Origin: Bacteroidales bacterium
Lineage (GTDB): Bacteria > Bacteroidota > Bacteroidia > Bacteroidales > UBA932
Length of the DNA stretch: 64,000 nucleotides
Assembly: GCA_017614715.1 (NCBI GenBank)
Contig: JAGABI010000025.1
Location: 1 to 64,000 of the forward strand
Direction of reading: 5' to 3'
Numbering within the stretch: position 1 is the first letter of the stretch; each line of letters starts with the position of its first letter. The notes beneath the pieces were generated by a model. It worked only from the letters and a program-made list of their open reading frames with translations, was not told the origin of the DNA and made no database searches. Shown here one piece after another: positions 33,372 through 43,664 of the stretch. The translations under genes and the position numbers were made by a program.

Positions 33372-35453
33372 AAGACGGCTGCAGCCGCCAAACTTGTCTA
33401 TTATGAACAGTACATAGCGGATATCCACGCAGATACAACGCTGCAAATCAGGCTCGAAAATGATGTCGCCGGACATCGACTCCCAGTTGCCGTCAAACGC
33501 CAGCCCCACCAGGTTGCCGCGGCCGTCCATCACCGGGCTGCCGCTGTTGCCGCCGGTAATGTCTCCAGTCATAATGAAACATGCCGGCAGACTGCCATCC
33601 TGCCGCGCATAGCGGCCAAAGTCGCGCGCCTTATAGAGCTCTTTAAGTTTTGCCGGGACCACAAACTCCCAGTTGTCGGGGTCTTCTTTCTCCATGACAC
33701 CCTTCAGCGTAGTGTAATAGTCGTACCGCACGCCATCTTTGGGGGAGTAGGCCTTCACCTGGCCGTAGGTCAGGCGCATGGTGAAATTGGCGTCGGGATA
33801 CATCGCCTGCTTCTTTTTCATCTCCAGCTGACCGGCGATATAATCTTTATGCCCCTTTTGCAACTGCGCGGAAACTGTCTTCATGGCACTGCCAAGCCCC
33901 ATATAGATCCCGCTGACAGAATCATACAGTTTGGCCGCCGGGTCACCCGCAATCACCTCAGCCGCATTGTCTTGGGCCAGGACTGCATCCAGCTTTTCGC
34001 GGGAAGAGAATACCGACTTTTCAAACAAGTCATCCACATAGGCCCGTACATCTCCCCCGAAATCGCTGTCTATTGTCTTGTACAGCCCCGGATGGAATTC
34101 TGCCGGGACGCTGTCGCGATATATCTCAATCATCCTTGCGGTAACCTTGCGGTCGGTAGGCTCGGAATAATTCCTGTAGAAACGCTCTATCATCGGCATA
34201 GCCTCTGCCGTCTCCGTGCCGAAAGAGGCCACGTTACCCGCAATGCCCATTAGCTCGATGTTGCCCAGGGTCTCGCGGAGGTATGTCGCTACGCTGAGTA
34301 TCGGGGCGCGCTCTATGACCGCCTTGTCTATCTCTTCCAGGGCGGCGCCATATTTTTTCTGACGGCTGTCGCGCTCATTGACCCAGTTGGTGAAATCCTT
34401 CTCTTCCTGCGCCCGGCGCTGTTCCACGTCAAGTTTTGCAAAAGCCTCGTTCATCCCCTGCCACTTTTTCCAGGCATTGGTGGAGCCGCTGTACTTGCTG
34501 GCATACTTTATCTTGATTGCCGGGTCGGCCAGCATGTCTTCCAGAAGGATTTTCTGCCGTTCTCCGCGGCAGTAGATGCCGATTGCGTTAGAAACATCCC
34601 TCTGCTGCGCCACCTCGCTACTGGTCATGAAGCGGTTGGTGCGGCCCGGGTAACCCATTATCATGGTAAAATCGCCCTCTTCCACCCCTTTGAGAGATAT
34701 GTTCAAAGCCTTTTTGGGGGTATAAGGAACATTGTCGGCAGAGTAATCTGCAGGATTGCCATCTTTGTCGGCATAAATCCGGAACACGGAGAAGTCGCAG
34801 GTGTGGCGGGGCCACATCCAGTTGTCGGTGTCCGCGCCGAACTTACCTATGGAAGACGGCGGCGCCCCCACGAAACGGATATCTTTAAACTTCTTGTAAC
34901 CAATAAGATAATATGCGTTGCCGCCAAAGAAAGAGACTACGCTGGCACTCACGTATTTATCGGCCTTGGTCAGGGGTGCGGTGAGCTGGGCGGTAATGTC
35001 AGAAAAGGCCTTGTCAAACTCTTCCCCCTCCAGATCTTTCGTAACCTTGTTTACCTGTTTGGTAACATCGGTAAAACTCTGCAGGAAGGTCACCGTGAGC
35101 CCCTCCACCGGCAGCTCGTCCCCAAGCGTCAATGCCCAGTAGCCGTTGGCGAGATAGTCGTGCTCCACGCTGCTCAGGCTCTGGATGGAGCTGTAGCCGC
35201 AATGGTGGTTGGTGAGCAGCAGCCCCTGGTTGGAAACAACTTCTCCGGTGCAGCCCCCGCCAAATATCACAACCGCGTCCTTCAGCGAGGTGTGGTTGAT
35301 GCTGTAAATCTCATCGGCAGAGAGCTTGCAACCCATCTGCCGCATCGTTTTGATGTTCATCTTTTCAAGCAGCGGCAACAGCCACATACCCTCGTCGGCA
35401 GCGGCGCCAAACGACACAATCGCCGCCAGAATTATCGTAAAAAGCTTTTTCAT
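33345..35453 (-). CDS. S46-family dipeptidyl-peptidase, DPP7-like
   Basis: 702-residue exported serine peptidase (signal MKKLFTIILAAIVSFGAAA) that removes dipeptides from the N-terminus of peptides in the periplasm. The chymotrypsin-like triad is visible as TNHHCGY (residues 81-87), DNWMWPRH, and GGNSGSP near the C-terminus. Eighteen residues after the catalytic Ser the sequence is FDGNWE: glycine at the position that is Gly in Porphyromonas DPP7 and Arg in DPP11, so a hydrophobic P1 preference is expected rather than Asp/Glu. It starts one base after the stop of the NSS transporter gene, suggesting joint use in peptide or amino-acid uptake. Confidence 0.92.
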   Translation of the reverse strand: MKKLFTIILAAIVSFGAAADEGMWLLPLLEKMNIKTMRQMGCKLSADEIYSINHTSLKDAVVIFGGGCTGEVVSNQGLLLTNHHCGYSSIQSLSSVEHDYLANGYWALTLGDELPVEGLTVTFLQSFTDVTKQVNKVTKDLEGEEFDKAFSDITAQLTAPLTKADKYVSASVVSFFGGNAYYLIGYKKFKDIRFVGAPPSSIGKFGADTDNWMWPRHTCDFSVFRIYADKDGNPADYSADNVPYTPKKALNISLKGVEEGDFTMIMGYPGRTNRFMTSSEVAQQRDVSNAIGIYCRGERQKILLEDMLADPAIKIKYASKYSGSTNAWKKWQGMNEAFAKLDVEQRRAQEEKDFTNWVNERDSRQKKYGAALEEIDKAVIERAPILSVATYLRETLGNIELMGIAGNVASFGTETAEAMPMIERFYRNYSEPTDRKVTARMIEIYRDSVPAEFHPGLYKTIDSDFGGDVRAYVDDLFEKSVFSSREKLDAVLAQDNAAEVIAGDPAAKLYDSVSGIYMGLGSAMKTVSAQLQKGHKDYIAGQLEMKKKQAMYPDANFTMRLTYGQVKAYSPKDGVRYDYYTTLKGVMEKEDPDNWEFVVPAKLKELYKARDFGRYARQDGSLPACFIMTGDITGGNSGSPVMDGRGNLVGLAFDGNWESMSGDIIFEPDLQRCICVDIRYVLFIIDKFGGCSRLIDEMNIIY

Positions 35454-35454
35454 A

Positions 35455-36807
35455 CTAGAAAATTATTGAGATGGCGGTAGCGACAATCACTATCGGCGCC
35501 ACATATTTTATTATGAAGAAAAGGACGGAAGCCAGCGCGGGAGAAACGTTAATGGTCCCGCCGGAGGTAATCTCGTCCACAAACTGCTCTTTGCCCATGC
35601 TCCAGCCCACGCACAGCACGGTGAGCAGGCCGCCGGTGGTCATCAGGAAGTTAGCCGATACATAGTCGAACTGGTCAAAAATGTTCATCCCGTGAATGGT
35701 GACCCCGCGCAGCACCCCTTGCGAAAGGGAGCACAGGCTGCCCGTCATCACCAGCACCAGCGCCACTATCAAAGCTGCATTGGAGCGACTCTTTTTGCCC
35801 AGACTCATGATGGACGACGTGATGACCTCGAACAGCGACACCGCCGACGACACCGCCGCCAGAAACAGTGCAAAGAAGAACAAAATAGAGCAGAGGCCGC
35901 CCAGCGGCATCTGGGTGAAAATCTGCGGCAGTGTGACAAACACCAGGCCGGCGCCCTGGGTGGGGTTGACTCCGAAGGCGAACACAGCCGGCATTATGGC
36001 GCAACCCGCCATCACGGCAAAAAATGTGTCGCTTACAGAGATAATGGCGGCATTCTTGGTGAGATTGCTGCTCTTGGGGGTATATGCTCCGTATGTTATC
36101 AGCATACATGCACCCAGACTCAGCGAGAAGAACGACTGCCCCAGCGCCGCCAGCAGCGATTCAAAGTTCAGACAAGAGAAATCTGGTTTGAAAAGGTAGT
36201 CTATACCCGCTTTTGCGCCGGGAAGCGTGACGCTGCGTATCCCTATCAGGATTATCAGCACAAACAGCATCGGCATCATCAGCTTGCTGGTCTTTTCAAT
36301 CCCTTTCTGCACGCCGAGGATAATGATGAATATGGTCAGGGCGATGAACAGCCAGCTGTAGATTATTGGGGCCGTGGTGCTGGTCATGAACCCCTCGAAC
36401 ATGGTAGGACTGTCTATCACAGCGCCGCGGTGGAACTGCCCGGCAACGGACAGAATCAGGTACTTGATGGTCCAACCGCCCACTACCACATAGAAAGACA
36501 TTATCATGAAGCAGGTTATCATACCCATGATACCTGCCCCGCCCCAGGCTTTTTTGCCGGAGACTTTGATATACGATTCTGCCGGAGATCCGCCTCCACG
36601 ACGGCCAATCACACTCTCTGCCAAAAGAATCGGCGTACTGATTATCAGGGTAATAATCAAATAAACGATGATGAATGCAGCTCCGCCGTTCTGCCCCACC
36701 AGATATGGGAACCGCCAGAGGTTACCCAGGCCGATGGCGCTGCCAATGGCGGCGGCTATCATCCCGAAATTGCTCGAGAAAGTGTCGTTATGCCTCTTTT
36801 CTGTCAT
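35455..36807 (-). CDS. Sodium-dependent transporter, NSS (SNF) family
   Basis: 450-residue inner-membrane protein from ATG 36807; another ATG lies five codons upstream, and both overlap folA. The family start is clear: FSSNFGMIAAAIGSAIGLGNLWRFPYLVGQNGGAAF, the first helix with the sodium and substrate unwinding. About eleven hydrophobic helices follow. NSS members carry amino acids or related amines with Na+. It lies between folA (20-base overlap) and the S46 dipeptidyl-peptidase (one-base gap), so an amino-acid substrate is plausible but not shown. Confidence 0.92.
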   Translation of the reverse strand: MTEKRHNDTFSSNFGMIAAAIGSAIGLGNLWRFPYLVGQNGGAAFIIVYLIITLIISTPILLAESVIGRRGGGSPAESYIKVSGKKAWGGAGIMGMITCFMIMSFYVVVGGWTIKYLILSVAGQFHRGAVIDSPTMFEGFMTSTTAPIIYSWLFIALTIFIIILGVQKGIEKTSKLMMPMLFVLIILIGIRSVTLPGAKAGIDYLFKPDFSCLNFESLLAALGQSFFSLSLGACMLITYGAYTPKSSNLTKNAAIISVSDTFFAVMAGCAIMPAVFAFGVNPTQGAGLVFVTLPQIFTQMPLGGLCSILFFFALFLAAVSSAVSLFEVITSSIMSLGKKSRSNAALIVALVLVMTGSLCSLSQGVLRGVTIHGMNIFDQFDYVSANFLMTTGGLLTVLCVGWSMGKEQFVDEITSGGTINVSPALASVLFFIIKYVAPIVIVATAISIIF

Positions 36808-37276
36808 ATACTTTGAATTCAAATCGCAAGCCGCTCGCCTCGTCGGTCATCATCTCGCTGCAGCTGACTAGAGTCCAGTCTTCCGGATTGATCATGGGGA
36901 AAAAAGTGTCGGCATCCTTCACCACGGTGTGGACGCGTGTCAGATAGAGCCGTTCAGCGAGAGAGATAGCTTCTGCATAGAGCCTGCCGCCCCCCATAAT
37001 AAAGATCTCTTCTTTGCCGGCTGCCGCTATCGCCTGCTCGAGCGACTGCGCCACAATAATCCCATCACTGGGCTCCAGTGTGCGGCTTACAACAACGTTC
37101 TCGCGGTTTCTGAGCGGACGGCACCCTATCGACTCCCAGGTCTTGCGACCCATTATCACGGTGTGGCCCAGCGTGACCTGCTTGAAATATTTCAGGTCGG
37201 CGCTGATATGCCACGGCATGTCTCCCGCGCGGCCGATGGCCAGATTATCGCTGACTGCAACAATAATGTTAATCAT
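36788..37276 (-). CDS. folA: Dihydrofolate reductase
   Basis: Reduces dihydrofolate to tetrahydrofolate, regenerating the cofactor used up by thymidylate synthase. 162 residues. INIIVAVSDNLAIGRAGDMPWHISADLKYFK contains the Met20-type loop and the proton-donor acidic residue in this class (Asp in SADL), then GHTVIMGRKTWESIG and IFIMGGGRLYAEAI. It lies seven bases after the thyA stop, the usual pairing, and overlaps the next gene. Confidence 0.96.
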   Translation of the reverse strand: MINIIVAVSDNLAIGRAGDMPWHISADLKYFKQVTLGHTVIMGRKTWESIGCRPLRNRENVVVSRTLEPSDGIIVAQSLEQAIAAAGKEEIFIMGGGRLYAEAISLAERLYLTRVHTVVKDADTFFPMINPEDWTLVSCSEMMTDEASGLRFEFKVYDRKEA

Positions 37277-37283
37277 AGCGGTA

Positions 37284-38078
37284 TCAGACTGCGACAGGCG
37301 CCTTTATCGCAGGCCACGGGTCGTAGCCTTCGAGGGTGAAATCTTCATATTTGAAAGCGAAGATATCCTTTACGTCGGGGTTTATCTTCATCTGCGGCAG
37401 GGGGCGGGGCTCACGCTCCAACTGTGTTGCAACCTGCTCAAAATGGTTTTTGTAGATATGCACATCCCCGAAAGTATGTACAAAATCGCCCGGAGTGTAG
37501 CCGCAAACCTGCGCCATCATCATGGTCAGCAGGGCATAAGAGGCAATGTTGAACGGCACGCCCAGGAACACGTCGGCACTGCGCTGATAGAGCTGGCAGC
37601 TCAGGCGGCCGTTAGCCACATAAAACTGGAACAGCGAGTGGCAGGGCGGCAGGGCCATCTTGTCCACCTCCGCTACATTCCATGCAGATACAATGTGCCT
37701 GCGGCTGTCGGGGTTATTTTTGAGCGACTCCACAACATTCTTCAACTGGTCAATGTGCCCGCCGTCCGGGGTCGGCCAGCTGCGCCACTGATGGCCATAA
37801 ACCGGCCCCAGGTCGCCATTTTCGTCGGCCCACTCGTCCCAAATGGATACCTTGTTGTCGTGCAGATACTTGATATTTGTGTCGCCGGCAATAAACCACA
37901 GCAATTCGTAAATGATGGAGCGCAGGTGCACCTTCTTTGTGGTAAGCAGCGGGAAGCCGTCTTCCAGATTGAAACGCATCTGGTAGCCAAACACGCTCTG
38001 CGTGCCGACTCCGGTGCGGTCGCCCTTCATTGTGCCGTTGGCGCGGATATGACGGAGCAGGTCTAAGTATTGTTTCAT
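37284..38078 (-). CDS. thyA: Thymidylate synthase
   Basis: Makes dTMP from dUMP with methylene-tetrahydrofolate; 264 residues, the same length as Escherichia coli ThyA. The start ATG 38078 gives [11 protein letters not shown]; the open frame further upstream is arginine-rich noise antisense to nothing known. The catalytic Cys146 is in [12 protein letters not shown], with RRHIVSAWN before it and the dUMP-binding region [15 protein letters not shown] after. It forms an operon with folA, the NSS transporter and the S46 peptidase. Confidence 0.97.
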   Translation of the reverse strand: MKQYLDLLRHIRANGTMKGDRTGVGTQSVFGYQMRFNLEDGFPLLTTKKVHLRSIIYELLWFIAGDTNIKYLHDNKVSIWDEWADENGDLGPVYGHQWRSWPTPDGGHIDQLKNVVESLKNNPDSRRHIVSAWNVAEVDKMALPPCHSLFQFYVANGRLSCQLYQRSADVFLGVPFNIASYALLTMMMAQVCGYTPGDFVHTFGDVHIYKNHFEQVATQLEREPRPLPQMKINPDVKDIFAFKYEDFTLEGYDPWPAIKAPVAV

Positions 38079-38097
38079 TATCGTAACGTTGTAGCTA

Positions 38098-38105
38098 CAA
38101 ATATA
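38098..38105 (-). promoter_or_regulatory. Candidate thyA -7 box
   Basis: The minus strand reads TATATTTG (plus CAAATATA), an exact TAnnTTTG match, 20 bases upstream of the thyA ATG. A TTTG -33 box at the expected spacing is not evident. Confidence 0.45.
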
Positions 38106-38110
38106 GTGTT

Positions 38111-39100
38111 TTAGCGCAAAATGTCTGCTATTATGGGGAGATGGTCGCTGGCGCCGCCGTTGTAGCGGGGGCCGATGTTGGTGCGGCGGGGTTTGCGGCC
38201 CAGAAACGCCTTGTCCTCTTCCAGCAGAAAACCGGGTCTGAACACCTCTGCCGGGCCTATTTTGCAAGCCGCGGCGGGCGATGCCAGCATCTGGTCAATC
38301 ATCTCCCACTCCCCTTTGTACTTGATGGTGCCCCCCTCCTTTGGTGTGATGTTCTGCAGATTCGCCACACGGCAGAGCTCCATTATGACGCCGGCATCGG
38401 GTGTATCGTTGAAATCGCCCATCAGCACTATCGCGGCGGCAGGTTCTGCTTGCTGAAGCGAGTCCAGGTGCGCCAGCAGGGCATCGCACACAGCCTGGCG
38501 CTTGTGTTCCGAGGCCTTTGCGCCGCCATACTTGCTGGGCCAATGGTTCACATAGACGTGCAGGGTGTCGGGCGGGGTGGCAGCACGGTCGTTGGTATCC
38601 GCCCTATTCCGGGAGGCAGCCTCGCCACCAAGGGCCACTTTGGCGTAAAGAATCTCCCTCGTAGCAAATTCCCGGACGGTGATCCAGCCGTGCGCGAGCA
38701 CCTTCACGCGGGCCGGGTCGTAGAGCAAGGCGACATCTATCCCGCGAGGGTCGGGGCTGTCACGGTGCAGTATGCGGTAGCGGAGCCTGGCCAGCGGAGT
38801 GTCATTCACCAGCGACTCCAGCACATAGCAGTTCTCCACCTCGCACAACCCCACTAGGGCGGGCAAGTCGCCGCCAAAACGCTCTCCAGAGGCGATAATG
38901 GTCTTTGCAATAAGATTGCGCTTAGCCATGAACTTACGCCGCGTCCAGCGGTATTCGCCCCCCGGAGTGAAGCCGTCGTCGGCAGTTGCCGGGTCGTCCC
39001 TGGTGTCAAAAAAGTTCTCGAGATTCCACGCGAAAATCTGGGCCTTGAGCCCGGTTGCCGCAAAGAACGCGGCCATCACAACAACACAAATCCTTCTCAT
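38111..39100 (-). CDS. Exported endonuclease/exonuclease/phosphatase-family protein
   Basis: 329 residues with signal peptide ([19 protein letters not shown]). The EEP (DNase I-like) fold is shown by [11 protein letters not shown] at the mature N-terminus, GLCEVEN (catalytic Glu), [35 protein letters not shown] and the C-terminal ASDHLPI with the catalytic His. Exported members act on nucleic acids or phosphoesters; the substrate is not evident. It is transcribed toward thyA. Confidence 0.88.
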   Translation of the reverse strand: MRRICVVVMAAFFAATGLKAQIFAWNLENFFDTRDDPATADDGFTPGGEYRWTRRKFMAKRNLIAKTIIASGERFGGDLPALVGLCEVENCYVLESLVNDTPLARLRYRILHRDSPDPRGIDVALLYDPARVKVLAHGWITVREFATREILYAKVALGGEAASRNRADTNDRAATPPDTLHVYVNHWPSKYGGAKASEHKRQAVCDALLAHLDSLQQAEPAAAIVLMGDFNDTPDAGVIMELCRVANLQNITPKEGGTIKYKGEWEMIDQMLASPAAACKIGPAEVFRPGFLLEEDKAFLGRKPRRTNIGPRYNGGASDHLPIIADILR

Positions 39101-39212
39101 AAGTCATCTACATCACGGTGGGAACGCCCTCGTTACGGGGACCCCCACTCCCATCGGTGGCCAAGTTAGTGAAAAAGTTGTATATTCGCAGGTTATTGAT
39201 CACGTAAATCGT

Positions 39213-40316
39213 ATGTCACTTAAATGCGGAATCGTGGGACTGCCCAATGTTGGCAAGTCAACCCTGTTCAACTGTATCAGCTCTTCCAAGGCACAGAGCG
39301 CCAATTTCCCGTTCTGCACCATAGAACCTAACATCGGCAGCTGCAACGTGCCGGACGAGCGCCTGCAAGTTCTTGAAAACCTGGTGCATCCGCGCCGGGT
39401 GGTGCCTGCCACCGTGGAGATTGTGGACATCGCCGGCCTGGTGAAAGGCGCCAGTCGCGGCGAGGGCCTCGGCAACCAGTTCCTGGCCAACATCCGCGAG
39501 ACGGATGCCATACTGCACGTACTCCGCTGCTTTGACGACGACAACATCACCCACGTGGACGGCTCCGTGGACCCGGTACGCGACAAGGACGTGGTGGACC
39601 TGGAGTTGCAGATCAAAGACCTGGAAACGGTGAACAACCGTCTGGAAAAGGTCCGCAAGCAGGCCAAGGTCGGTGGCGACAAAACCGCCATGAAGGCCGT
39701 GGAGATGCTGGAGAAATACAAGGCGGTGCTTGAGCAGGGACGCAACGCCCGCGAGGTGATTCCGGAGAATCCCGATGAAGAGCGTCTTGCAAAGGAGTTC
39801 TGCCTGCTCACCTGCAAGCCGGTGCTCTACGTCTGCAACGTAGATGAAAACTCCGCCGCCACCGGCAATGCCTACACTGCAGCCGTGGCCGAGGCCATCA
39901 AGAACGAGGATGCAGGGATGATGATAATCGCCGCAAAGATAGAGAGCGAGATTGCAGAGCTCGAAACATACGACGAGAGGCAGATGTTCCTGGGAGAAAT
40001 CGGGCTGGAACGCAGCGGTGTAGAGCGCCTGATACAGGCTGCATACGACCTGCTTGGCCTGCAGACATATTTCACTGTGGGCGAGCCGGAAGTGCGCGCC
40101 TGGACCATCCGCAAGGGGGACAAAGCTCCCCGCGCAGCCGGCGTGATACACACCGACTTTGAGAAGGGCTTCATCCGCGCCGAGGTCATCAAATACAATG
40201 ATTTCATCTCCCTTGGCAGCGAATCGGCCTGCCGCGCCGCCGGCAAGCTGGGCAGCGAAGGGAAAGAATATGTTGTGCAGGACGGCGACATAATGCACTT
40301 TTTATTCAACGTATAA
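39213..40316 (+). CDS. ychF: Ribosome-binding ATPase YchF (redox-responsive)
   Basis: Obg-family P-loop protein of 367 residues that binds ribosomes and prefers ATP. The start ATG 39213 gives [20 protein letters not shown], the standard beginning; the frame extends upstream without family similarity. The YchF-specific [32 protein letters not shown], the NVDEN motif in place of NKxD, and the C-terminal TGS-like domain ([15 protein letters not shown]...GFIRAEVI) are all visible. A TATATTCG sequence at 39181 may be its -7 box. Confidence 0.96.
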   Translation: MSLKCGIVGLPNVGKSTLFNCISSSKAQSANFPFCTIEPNIGSCNVPDERLQVLENLVHPRRVVPATVEIVDIAGLVKGASRGEGLGNQFLANIRETDAILHVLRCFDDDNITHVDGSVDPVRDKDVVDLELQIKDLETVNNRLEKVRKQAKVGGDKTAMKAVEMLEKYKAVLEQGRNAREVIPENPDEERLAKEFCLLTCKPVLYVCNVDENSAATGNAYTAAVAEAIKNEDAGMMIIAAKIESEIAELETYDERQMFLGEIGLERSGVERLIQAAYDLLGLQTYFTVGEPEVRAWTIRKGDKAPRAAGVIHTDFEKGFIRAEVIKYNDFISLGSESACRAAGKLGSEGKEYVVQDGDIMHFLFNV

Positions 40317-40335
40317 TATTAATAATCAACATACT

Positions 40336-42108
40336 ATGTACAGAACGCATACTTGTGGAGAATTGAGGATGGCCAATGTGGGTCAGGTTGTGACCCTGGC
40401 AGGCTGGGTGCAGCGCATCCGCAAAATGGGAGGAATGAGCTTCATTGACCTGCGCGACCGCTACGGCATCACTCAGCTGGTTGTGGACGACGCCTCCAGC
40501 GAAGATGTGAAAGAGGCGCTTGCAAAACTGGGACGCGAGGCGGTGATACAGGCCGTCGGAAAGGTGGCAGAGCGCCAGAGCAAAAACGCAAAGCTGGATA
40601 CCGGCGATATAGAGATTATCCTCTCCGGCATCAATATCCTGAATCTCTCCGCCACCCCGCCCTTTACAATTGAGGACAACAGCGACGGCGGCGAGGAGCT
40701 CCGGGCAAAATACCGCTACCTCGATTTGAGGCGCAACCCGCTCAAGAACGCCCTGATGCTGCGTCACAAGATGGCGCACGAGGTGCGCAACTACCTTGAC
40801 GCTCAGGGTTTCATGGAGATTGAGACCCCCTATCTGATAAAATCCACCCCGGAGGGCGCACGCGACTTTGTGGTGCCCAGCCGTATGAACCCCGGCGAGT
40901 TCTACGCCCTGCCGCAGAGCCCCCAGACCTTCAAACAGCTGCTGATGGTGGCCGGCTATGACCGCTACTTCCAGATTGTACGCTGCTTCCGCGACGAGGA
41001 CCTGCGTGCCGACCGTCAGCCGGAGTTCACCCAGATTGACTGCGAGATGAGCTTTGTGGAGCAGGAAGATGTGCTGGACCTCTTTGAGGGGATGATGCGC
41101 ACGCTGTTCAAGAACGTTATCGGAGTGGAAATCGCCAACCCCATCCCCCGCATCAGCTGGTACGATGCGATGGACCGCTATGGCAGCGACAAGCCCGATA
41201 TCCGTTTCGGCATGGAGATCCGCGAGATTTCTGACCTGGTGAAGGGGTGCGGATTCAGCGTGTTTGACGGCAGTGAGTACATCGGCGCGATAGCTGTTCC
41301 CGGCGCGGCAGAATACACCCGCAAGCAGCTGGACGAGCTCACCGAGTGGGTAAAACGCCCGCAGGTGGGTGCCAAAGGTCTGGTTTACATCAAGTTGAAT
41401 CCGGATGGAAGCATCAAGAGTTCTATAGATAAATTCTATACTCCCGAACAGCTGAAAGTTGTCGCAGAGAAGGTTGGTGCCGCTACAGGCGACCTGGTGC
41501 TCGTGCTCTGCGGGGCAAAACGCAAGACCCAGACAATGCTGGGCGTACTCCGTATAGAGATGGGCAACCGCCTTGGCCTGCGCAAACCCACCGACTTTGC
41601 GCCGCTGTGGGTTGTGGACTTCCCGCTGCTCGAGTGGAGCGAAGAGGACGGCCGCTTCTATGCGATGCACCACCCCTTCACCGCCCCCAAGCCGGAGCAT
41701 CTGGAGTGGTTCTACAGCGATAAGAAAGAGGATCTGGAACGCGTTTGCGCCAATGCATATGACTTTGTGCTGAACGGCTGTGAACTTGGCGGCGGCAGCA
41801 TCCGTATTCATCAGGCAGACGTGCAGCAGCGCATGTTTGAGGTTCTGGGCATCAGCAAGGAGGACGCAGAATACAAGTTCGGCTTCATCATCAACGCTTT
41901 CAAGTACGGCGCCCCGCCTCACGGAGGCCTGGCATTCGGTTTTGACCGCGTTTGCGCGCTGTTCGGCGGGCAGGAGACCATCCGCGACTTCATCGCATTC
42001 CCCAAGAACAACGTGGGACGTGACGTGATGATAGACGCTCCCAGCCGCATCGACCAGGTGCAGATGGACGAACTGTTCCTGGCCAGCACCGCGCCTGCAG
42101 AGGAATAA
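40336..42108 (+). CDS. aspS: Aspartyl-tRNA synthetase
   Basis: Class II synthetase of 590 residues. N-terminal anticodon-binding OB domain ([22 protein letters not shown]), motif 2 ([18 protein letters not shown]), a bacterial GAD insertion domain in the middle (about 290-410), and motif 3 GLAFGFDRV near the C-terminus. Whether it charges only tRNA-Asp or also tRNA-Asn cannot be read from the sequence by eye. It follows ychF by 19 bases and is followed by mrp after 18. Confidence 0.96.
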   Translation: MYRTHTCGELRMANVGQVVTLAGWVQRIRKMGGMSFIDLRDRYGITQLVVDDASSEDVKEALAKLGREAVIQAVGKVAERQSKNAKLDTGDIEIILSGINILNLSATPPFTIEDNSDGGEELRAKYRYLDLRRNPLKNALMLRHKMAHEVRNYLDAQGFMEIETPYLIKSTPEGARDFVVPSRMNPGEFYALPQSPQTFKQLLMVAGYDRYFQIVRCFRDEDLRADRQPEFTQIDCEMSFVEQEDVLDLFEGMMRTLFKNVIGVEIANPIPRISWYDAMDRYGSDKPDIRFGMEIREISDLVKGCGFSVFDGSEYIGAIAVPGAAEYTRKQLDELTEWVKRPQVGAKGLVYIKLNPDGSIKSSIDKFYTPEQLKVVAEKVGAATGDLVLVLCGAKRKTQTMLGVLRIEMGNRLGLRKPTDFAPLWVVDFPLLEWSEEDGRFYAMHHPFTAPKPEHLEWFYSDKKEDLERVCANAYDFVLNGCELGGGSIRIHQADVQQRMFEVLGISKEDAEYKFGFIINAFKYGAPPHGGLAFGFDRVCALFGGQETIRDFIAFPKNNVGRDVMIDAPSRIDQVQMDELFLASTAPAEE

Positions 42109-42126
42109 TTTTCAGACATTTAGCGT

Positions 42127-43152
42127 ATGACCGACCGCATTATGGAGGCCCTCTCGGGGGTAATGCACCCGGCCGAGGGGCGCGACATCGTCTCGCTCGG
42201 GATGGTGGAGAATGTGCACGCCGCGCAGACCGGGATAAAGTTCAACCTGGTTTTCAAGCGCAAAGACCCGCTGGCGGCGAGCATAAAGGCTGCCTGCCAC
42301 GAGGTGTTGGAGGCGGCTTTTCCGGGGTATAAGATATCGATTCTGGAGCTGGTGCGTGCAACCCCGGCACCCAAGGCGGCTCCGGTCAATCCCGATTTGG
42401 AGAATCTTGCACAGGTAGGCAGCGTAATCGCTGTGGCCAGCGGCAAGGGTGGGGTCGGCAAATCTATGGTGGCGGTCAACCTGGCCATTACTCTCGCCCG
42501 CAAAGGGTACAAAGTCGGTGTTGCCGATGCAGATATTTACGGCCCCTCCATCCCCAAGATGACCGCTACTGAAGATGTGCAGCCCGAGGCCGAGATTGAG
42601 GGCGAAAAGCAGACGCTCATTCCCGTAGAGAAATACGGCGTAAAGTGGATGTCCATCGGCTACTTTGCCCGTCCGGAACAGGCACTGATATGGCGCGGCC
42701 CCATGGCCAGCAATGCGCTGAAACAGATGATATTGCAGGTGGCCTGGGGAGAGCTGGACTACCTGCTTATAGATCTCCCTCCCGGAACAGGCGACATACA
42801 GATTTCACTAGTGAACGACGTGCCGCTGGACGGTGTGTTCGTGGTCACGACCCCTCAGAGCGTGGCGCTGGCCGACGTGGAGAAGAGCATTGATATGTTC
42901 CGCAACCCCAAGGTAGACAAACACATCTTCGGCATAATAGAGAATATGTCGTGGTTCACCCCGGAAGAGTACCCGGACCATAAGTACTTTATCTTTGGCC
43001 GGGGCGGGGCTCAGAAACTTGCTGAAAAGTACAACCTGCCCCTGCTGGCGCAGATCCCCCTGGTGGCCTCCATCAGCAGCGACGGTGACAGCGGCACCCC
43101 CGCCGCCTTGCACGACGGAGCGGTGTATGACGCCCTGAGTGAAATTTTTTGA
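42127..43152 (+). CDS. mrp: Mrp/ApbC-type iron-sulfur carrier ATPase
   Basis: 341 residues. An N-terminal MIP18/DUF59-type domain (DIVSLGMVENV, about 1-80) precedes a P-loop ATPase with the deviant Walker A GKGGVGKSMVAVNLA, then DADIYGPSIP and DLPPGTGD. These proteins help to assemble or carry Fe-S clusters. The CxxC pair that binds the cluster in Escherichia coli Mrp (after IENMS) is absent; the segment reads ENMSWFTPEEYPDHKYF. That appears usual for Bacteroidetes members. The stop overlaps the -33 region of the tRNA-Gln promoter. Confidence 0.93.
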   Translation: MTDRIMEALSGVMHPAEGRDIVSLGMVENVHAAQTGIKFNLVFKRKDPLAASIKAACHEVLEAAFPGYKISILELVRATPAPKAAPVNPDLENLAQVGSVIAVASGKGGVGKSMVAVNLAITLARKGYKVGVADADIYGPSIPKMTATEDVQPEAEIEGEKQTLIPVEKYGVKWMSIGYFARPEQALIWRGPMASNALKQMILQVAWGELDYLLIDLPPGTGDIQISLVNDVPLDGVFVVTTPQSVALADVEKSIDMFRNPKVDKHIFGIIENMSWFTPEEYPDHKYFIFGRGGAQKLAEKYNLPLLAQIPLVASISSDGDSGTPAALHDGAVYDALSEIF

Positions 43153-43178
43153 TAATATTGTAAATACTCCTATATTTG
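43148..43178 (+). promoter_or_regulatory. tRNA-Gln promoter
   Basis: TTTG (43148-43151), 19 bases, TATATTTG (43171-43178): a full match to the Bacteroidetes consensus, the best promoter in the window. It overlaps the mrp stop codon, and the tRNA begins 15 bases downstream. Confidence 0.8.
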
Positions 43179-43192
43179 CACTCCAATTCGAC

Positions 43193-43263
43193 TGAGATAT
43201 GGTGTAATGGTAGCACTAGAGATTCTGGCTCTCTCGGTTCGGGTTCGAGTCCTGATATCTCAA
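43193..43263 (+). tRNA. tRNA-Gln (anticodon CTG)
   Basis: Cloverleaf read by hand: acceptor TGAGATA/TATCTCA (43193-43199 with 43256-43262), D-stem GTGT/GCAC, anticodon stem AGAGA/TCTCT with loop TTCTGGC, anticodon CTG at 43225-43227, and T-arm containing GGTTCGAGTCC. Discriminator A at 43263; CCA is not encoded. The weak first pair T1-A72 is characteristic of glutamine tRNAs. Confidence 0.95.
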
Positions 43264-43270
43264 CACAAAA

Positions 43271-43296
43271 AACTCCGCCTAATGCGGAGTTTTTTT
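43271..43296 (+). terminator. Terminator after tRNA-Gln
   Basis: AACTCCGC (43271-43278), 5-base loop, GCGGAGTT (43284-43291) and a T-run. It ends the monocistronic tRNA transcript. Confidence 0.88.
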
Positions 43297-43300
43297 GTTA

Positions 43301-43581
43301 CTATTGGTTTGTGCGTTGCACCCGGAAGCCGAGTGCTGCGATAATGCGATAAAAAGTTCCTACACTTGGCATTATCTCTCGACCCGAGACACATAACTTT
43401 TGTCTGCGAGTTCTAACTGTGTAACACCAGCCTCTTTTCTAATATCACGTATTATTTGTCCTGAATAAAACGAGTATGCTTCTTCTTCAAATCTGGTGCG
43501 TTCTGGCGTTCCCGGTGCACCATATTTAGCATCTAATACGGCATCATAGTCCCTTATCTTTCTGTCATTAACTTGGTTCAT
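43301..43581 (-). pseudogene. Frameshifted HigA-like (XRE) antitoxin
   Basis: The minus strand encodes a 69-residue frame (RTRFEEEAYSFYSGQIIRDI, then RKEAGVTQLELADKSYVSRVER) that stops inside the helix-turn-helix domain. In another frame directly after it comes EIMPSVGTFYRIIAALGFRV, the usual C-terminal continuation of these antitoxins, ending at 43301. The HTH also seems about four residues short between ELADK and SYVSR. So the gene has a small in-frame deletion and a frameshift. No HigB toxin gene is adjacent. Confidence 0.75.
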
Positions 43582-43664
43582 CGTTTTCTACTTTAGCCCA
43601 AATGTAACTATAATTGTAATATGTTACAACTTTTTCCAGAAACGGTAACGCCTTTTTGAAAATG

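Noticed and set aside
42127-43152. Mrp inactive because the CxxC motif is missing
   Set aside because: The P-loop and DUF59 domain are intact, and I recall the same CxxC-less segment in other Bacteroidetes Mrp proteins, so it is probably normal for the phylum.
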